Shown here one piece after another: positions 61,633 to 64,000 of a stretch of 64,000 nt of DNA (positions are counted from its first letter, which is position 1; each line of letters opens with the position of its first letter). Location: contig JAIQFZ010000002.1 in NCBI GenBank assembly GCA_020073015.1, forward strand, positions 59,853 to 123,852, written 5' to 3'. The notes beneath the pieces were generated by a model that saw only the letters and a program-made list of their open reading frames with translations, ran no database searches and was not told the DNA's origin. Both the position numbers and the translations under genes were made by a program. This DNA is from Terriglobia bacterium. GTDB lineage: Bacteria > Acidobacteriota > Terriglobia > Terriglobales > Acidobacteriaceae.

Positions 61633-62073
61633 CTAGGGCTGCCGTTGCTGCCGGCTCCGGCGCAGTACGCTCTCGACGGCGGTGGTGAGCCTGTCGGGAT
61701 TCTTCTCCAGATCGAGCGTCCCTTTTTCGAAGTACTCGGCGGCACCCATTTCCTTGAGTTTTTCTTCGTTTTTCTGCGAAAGGCTGCTCAACACGATGAC
61801 CGGGATGGCCATGGTGGCGGGATTGTTTTTCAGTGCTTTCAAGACGTCCGGCCCGCTGAGCTTCGGGATCAGCATATCGAGCAGAATGACATCCGGCCGG
61901 GTGTCATTCGCAACCCGCAGTGCTTGCTCACCGTCCTCCGCGGTGCTGACCTCGTAGCCGGCTTTGGCCAGGGCACGCCCGTTCACGATCCGCAGAAACT
62001 TGCTGTCCTCGACCAGCAACACCTTGGAGCGAGACTCGGCCACACGAACACCTCGTGTGGGCTTCATCGGCAC
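61633..62073 (-). CDS. Single-domain response regulator
   Basis: 146 residues with one receiver domain: VLLVEDSKFLRIVNGRALAKAGYEVSTAEDGEQAL, DVILLDMLIPKLSGPDVLKALKN (phospho-acceptor Asp), VIVLSSLSQKN (switch Ser) and AEYFEKGTLDL (Lys). No output domain follows. Translation may start at the GTG of VRVAESRSKV. Likely a CheY-like relay; no kinase is nearby. Confidence 0.87.
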   Translation of the reverse strand: MPMKPTRGVRVAESRSKVLLVEDSKFLRIVNGRALAKAGYEVSTAEDGEQALRVANDTRPDVILLDMLIPKLSGPDVLKALKNNPATMAIPVIVLSSLSQKNEEKLKEMGAAEYFEKGTLDLEKNPDRLTTAVESVLRRSRQQRQP

Positions 62074-62137
62074 ATGGGAGACGACCCTTCAGCGGAGGAA
62101 CGCGTCGGGAGTACACCAAAGTTTTCCTTGCGTTTGT

Positions 62138-62196
62138 GTAGGGCGGACACTCCCTTCGGCTTCGCTCAGGGCAGGCTCTGTCCGCCCTCGTCGCAC
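62138..62196. repeat. GTAGGGCGGACACTCC palindromic element
   Basis: GGGCGGACA...TGTCCGCCC pair across ~35 bases, with a nested CTTCGGCTTCGCTCAGGGCAGG core. It is a relative of the CGCGGACA family at 1027. It lies between two minus-strand genes. Confidence 0.65.
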
Positions 62197-62213
62197 GAAT
62201 CCAGCGCAGCCGG

Positions 62214-62729
62214 TCACTTGCCCACAGGCTGATACTCCATCCTGATCGGCGTGACCCAGGTCCCCGCCCCGTAAGCATAGCCCGCCACCGCGCAAGCCTC
62301 CATCGACCCCACCTTCCCCGCTTCTCTCCGCAGCAGATGCCACGCCTCCCGGTACCGAGCATACTTCGACTTCTTCAGCTTCGGATACACCGCGATACTC
62401 CCTTGCCCGCGGATCATCTCCGCCGGAATGATGTACCACAGGTTTTCCAGAATCAGATACGCCGCCACGAAATCAAACGGATCGCCTTCATACGGCCCGC
62501 GGCACCCCCGCACCGAGCACGAATAGCCCCCGCGATCTTTGAACATCGTGGACTTCACCTGCACCCGCACAAAATGCCCGTCGTGTTCCACCGCGAAGTC
62601 ATAATGTGCCGTCTCACCCCATGGCTTGCTCACCTGCAGTCCATGCTCCGCCGCCCGCACCATGAAGCACAACTCCGCCCATTCACCCCTCAGCTTGGGG
62701 TGCTTGATCTTAGCCCCGTAATTTGTCAT
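62214..62729 (-). CDS. PD-(D/E)XK endonuclease-like protein
   Basis: 171 residues. GEWAELCFMVRAAEHGLQVSKPWGETAHYDFAVEHDGHFVRVQVKSTM holds the nuclease core: glutamates in GEWAE, the Asp of HYDFAVE and the QVKS motif (Gln-x-Lys). This matches the small PDDEXK_5-type family sometimes linked to group I introns, but no intron is visible here. The C-terminal half (YLILENLWYIIPAEMIRGQGSIAVYPKLKKSKYARYREAW) is conserved in the same family. Possible free-standing nuclease or a relic. Confidence 0.8.
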   Translation of the reverse strand: MTNYGAKIKHPKLRGEWAELCFMVRAAEHGLQVSKPWGETAHYDFAVEHDGHFVRVQVKSTMFKDRGGYSCSVRGCRGPYEGDPFDFVAAYLILENLWYIIPAEMIRGQGSIAVYPKLKKSKYARYREAWHLLRREAGKVGSMEACAVAGYAYGAGTWVTPIRMEYQPVGK

Positions 62730-62763
62730 GAATAACTTCCGATAACCATTCCCTCAATAAAAA

Positions 62764-62785
62764 CGCGGCCCCCAATGAGGCCGCG
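62764..62785. terminator. Terminator-like hairpin
   Basis: CGCGGCC (62764-62770) pairs with GGCCGCG (62779-62785) over CCCCAATGA-type loop bases. A T-rich tail follows on both strands (CGATTTCTT on plus; GTTTTTATTG on minus). It would act mainly on minus-strand transcripts arriving from the transposase remnant side. Confidence 0.6.
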
Positions 62786-62939
62786 CGATTTCTTACACTA
62801 CCGCACTTTCACTATGCCATAAATTCTCAATGAAGCAAACTATTATTGTTTAACAACATCTTCGAGCTATCGTGCGAGTATAGCGTTGAGATATAGTTTT
62901 GTAAGTGATTGATATTGCGAGCCCCCACCCCTCCGAGCG

Positions 62940-63114
62940 AAGAGGAACAAGATTCCGTATGAGGAACGCCACGAATTCCTCTTGAAACGACCGCTTCTGG
63001 TGATGCTCTTCCTGGTTCGCGATGTAGCGGGACACGGCGGGCACATTCGATTCGCTCACGCCTGAACGACCCATATCCGGTCTGCCAGGCAAAACTGGCT
63101 TTCCATTCTTTGTG
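62940..63114 (-). pseudogene. REP-associated (Y1/IS200-like) transposase remnant
   Basis: Two pieces of one C-terminal domain sit in different frames: HKEWKASFAWQTGYGSF (63114-63064) and SESNVPAVSRYIANQEEHHQ followed by KRSFQEEFVAFLIRN (63056-62950). They match the end of REP-associated tyrosine transposases. A single extra C on the plus strand at 63061-63062 separates them; removing it joins ...GYGSF-SVSES in frame. The N-terminal catalytic half (HUH motif and tyrosine) is missing and replaced by a REP-like palindrome, so the gene is dead. Confidence 0.8.
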
Positions 63115-63148
63115 GGGGCTGGCCCACCCTCTGCCCCAGACCAACCGA

Positions 63149-63240
63149 GGCTGCCCCATCCTTGCGCGTTCTTTGCGCAAGGGTGGGAGATTCATTTGCA
63201 AGTGGCTGATTTCACGCAGGATGGCTGAAATCAGCCACCC
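63149..63240. repeat. REP-like palindromes next to the transposase remnant
   Basis: CCCATCCTTGCGC-gttcttt-GCGCAAGGGTGGG (13-bp arms, one mismatch, ~63,151-63,184) is followed by GTGGCTGATTTCA...TGAAATCAGCCAC (~63,200-63,236). REP-associated transposases mobilise such hairpins, so their position next to the remnant is expected. Confidence 0.7.
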
Positions 63241-63375
63241 CTCCTCACGCAACTTTTCCAACTCCTGCGAGTTCAAATCAGTAGGCGCTTCAGAAGGAAC
63301 GAGAGCTGAAGGACCTCAGGATCCGGCGATCTCGCCCCTGCGAGAAACCGGAACCGGGAACGAAGGAGGTTCACC

Positions 63376-63661
63376 ATGAAGTATCTAAGATATTTGACGC
63401 TGGTCGGTTTGCTGATGCTGCCGCTCGCGTACTCGCAGGCGCAGGTCAGAGTGGGCGTGGGCATCAGGTTCGGCCCCGGCTATGTGGTCGGACCGCCGGT
63501 CTGTCCCTATGGCTACTACTCCTATTATCCGTATGCCTGTGCGCCCTACGGATATTACGGGCCGAGCTGGTTTGCGAATGGAATCTTTATCGGCGCGGGC
63601 CCGTGGTATCACGGATGGGGACATGGCTATTGGGGACGCTCGTATTATGGACGCGGATTTC
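63376..63661 (+). CDS. Secreted Gly/Tyr-rich protein, cut off at a junction
   Basis: The N-terminal ~95 residues of an acidobacterial-type secreted protein. A signal peptide MKYLRYLTLVGLLMLPLAYS precedes a Tyr/Gly/Trp-rich mature part (PPVCPYGYYSYYPYACAPYGYYGPSWFANGIFIGAGPWYHGWGHGYWGRSYYGRGFHDR). A good AAGGAGG precedes the ATG. After ~63,660 the same frame continues only as Arg-rich sequence that is a shadow of another gene, until a stop at 63,963. The true C terminus is missing. Confidence 0.7.
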
Positions 63662-63664
63662 ATG
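63650..63664. other. Junction between two unrelated sequences
   Basis: To the left is a Gly/Tyr-rich acidobacterial gene in frame 1. To the right is the C-terminal domain of a CocE-type hydrolase in frame 2, of higher GC and strongly G/C-ending codons. The change falls at GGACGCGGATTTCATGACC. An assembly chimera is the likeliest reading; a real deletion or insertion cannot be excluded from sequence alone. Confidence 0.75.
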
Positions 63665-64000
63665 ACCGACGATCAGCGCTTCGCCGCGCGCCGGCCCGAC
63701 GTGCTCGTCTACGAGACGAGCGTGCTCGACGCGGACACGACGATCGCCGGGCCGATCGAAGCGAAGCTCTGGGTCGCGACGACTGGAACCGACGCCGACT
63801 TCGTCGTGAAGATCGTCGACGTGTGGCCCGAGGACGTGACCGACCCGACACCCAACCCGACCGGCGTCAAGATGAGCGGCTACCAGCAGCTCGTCCGCGC
63901 GGAGATCATGCGCGGCAAGTTCCGCAATTCGCTCGAGCGGCCGGAGCCGTTCAAGCCAGGTGAGCCGGCGCTCGTGACGATCGCGCTGCCCGACGACGGC
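63662..64000 (+). CDS. CocE/NonD-type hydrolase, C-terminal domain fragment
   Basis: 113 residues open to the right edge, beginning MTDDQRFAARRPDVLVYETS and containing LDADTTIAGPIEAKLWVATTGTDADFVVKIVDVWPED, MSGYQQLVRAEIMRGKFRNSLERPEPFKPGEPALVTIALPDDG. This is the jelly-roll domain that follows the alpha/beta hydrolase in X-Pro dipeptidyl-peptidase/CocE esterases. The hydrolase part, with its catalytic serine, is absent upstream, and the codons before Met still read in family-like fashion (DADF). It is therefore an interior fragment, not a gene start. Confidence 0.8.
   Translation, partial: MTDDQRFAARRPDVLVYETSVLDADTTIAGPIEAKLWVATTGTDADFVVKIVDVWPEDVTDPTPNPTGVKMSGYQQLVRAEIMRGKFRNSLERPEPFKPGEPALVTIALPDDG

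Noticed and set aside
62827..63276. A 149-residue minus-strand gene
   Set aside because: The frame is stitched from a REP palindrome and one piece of the broken transposase; the homology continues in another frame.

Overview
The window looks like a stretch of an Acidobacteriota chromosome, probably class Terriglobia (the group with Koribacter and Sulfotelmatobacter-like genomes). This is inferred from gene content and style, not from a marker gene: GC-rich genes, many TPR and signal-peptide proteins, MacB-type permeases with a DUF4097 protein, a large Lhr helicase, and intergenic spaces full of short palindromic repeats. No rRNA, phage or complete IS is visible. There is one tRNA (tRNA-Ala GGC). 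The last ~340 bases appear to belong to a different gene and perhaps a different genome.

Layout. 1-0.8 kb: start of a 4Fe-4S ferredoxin-like gene and a membrane-anchored GcvH-like protein (minus strand). 1.1-3.6 kb: a TPR protein, an unrecognised secreted protein and an unrecognised membrane protein with an internal duplication. 3.85 kb: a perfect 16-bp parS palindrome just upstream of a thiolase/acyl-CoA dehydrogenase pair (beta-oxidation). 7.0-7.5 kb: HicB-HicA toxin-antitoxin pair. 8-9 kb: a DUF2911 protein and an FmdB zinc ribbon. 9.1-11.5 kb: NtrB/NtrC-type two-component system. 11.8-13.6 kb: Tat-exported GH127-like glycosidase. 13.7-19.5 kb (minus): HlyD adaptor, two MacB permeases, a DUF4097 protein and a SAM hydrolase. 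19.8-25.9 kb: CNNM/CorC transporter, Dpp/Opp-type permeases split by two small membrane proteins, an M48 (Ste24-like) protease and OsmC. 26-30 kb: STAS protein, APC permease, a D-aminoacylase-like amidohydrolase and a secreted small protein.

30.3-32.8 kb (minus) is the most interesting regulatory locus. A FadL-like outer-membrane protein and two YeeE/YedE-type sulfur-import membrane proteins lie behind a 21-residue Cys-rich reading frame, a competing RNA segment and an intrinsic terminator. This is the architecture of a cysteine-responsive attenuator. 33.0-37.9 kb (minus): rnc, two signal peptidases I in tandem and an AsmA-like gene. 37.9-42.1 kb: two TPR proteins and an ECF sigma/anti-sigma pair whose anti-sigma ends in a TonB-C-like domain. 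43.5-45.6 kb: tRNA-Ala, dienelactone hydrolase, M23 peptidase and a candidate ~100-nt sRNA with its own promoter and terminator. 45.9-50.5 kb: a 1515-residue Lhr helicase whose coding sequence carries several of the same palindromic or heptameric elements found between genes. 50.6-52.0 kb: a PIN-toxin module and KdsC. 52.3-60.7 kb: TPR protein, class A PBP, an alpha/beta-hydrolase-like protein and ProRS. 60.8-63 kb: small genes, an orphan HicB, a receiver protein, a PD-(D/E)XK nuclease and a frameshifted REP-associated transposase remnant.

A theme of the window is repeat ecology. Intergenic inverted repeats are built from degenerate 7-mers (or 8-mers), alongside several GC-rich palindrome families. 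Some have entered the reading frame of lhr without breaking it.
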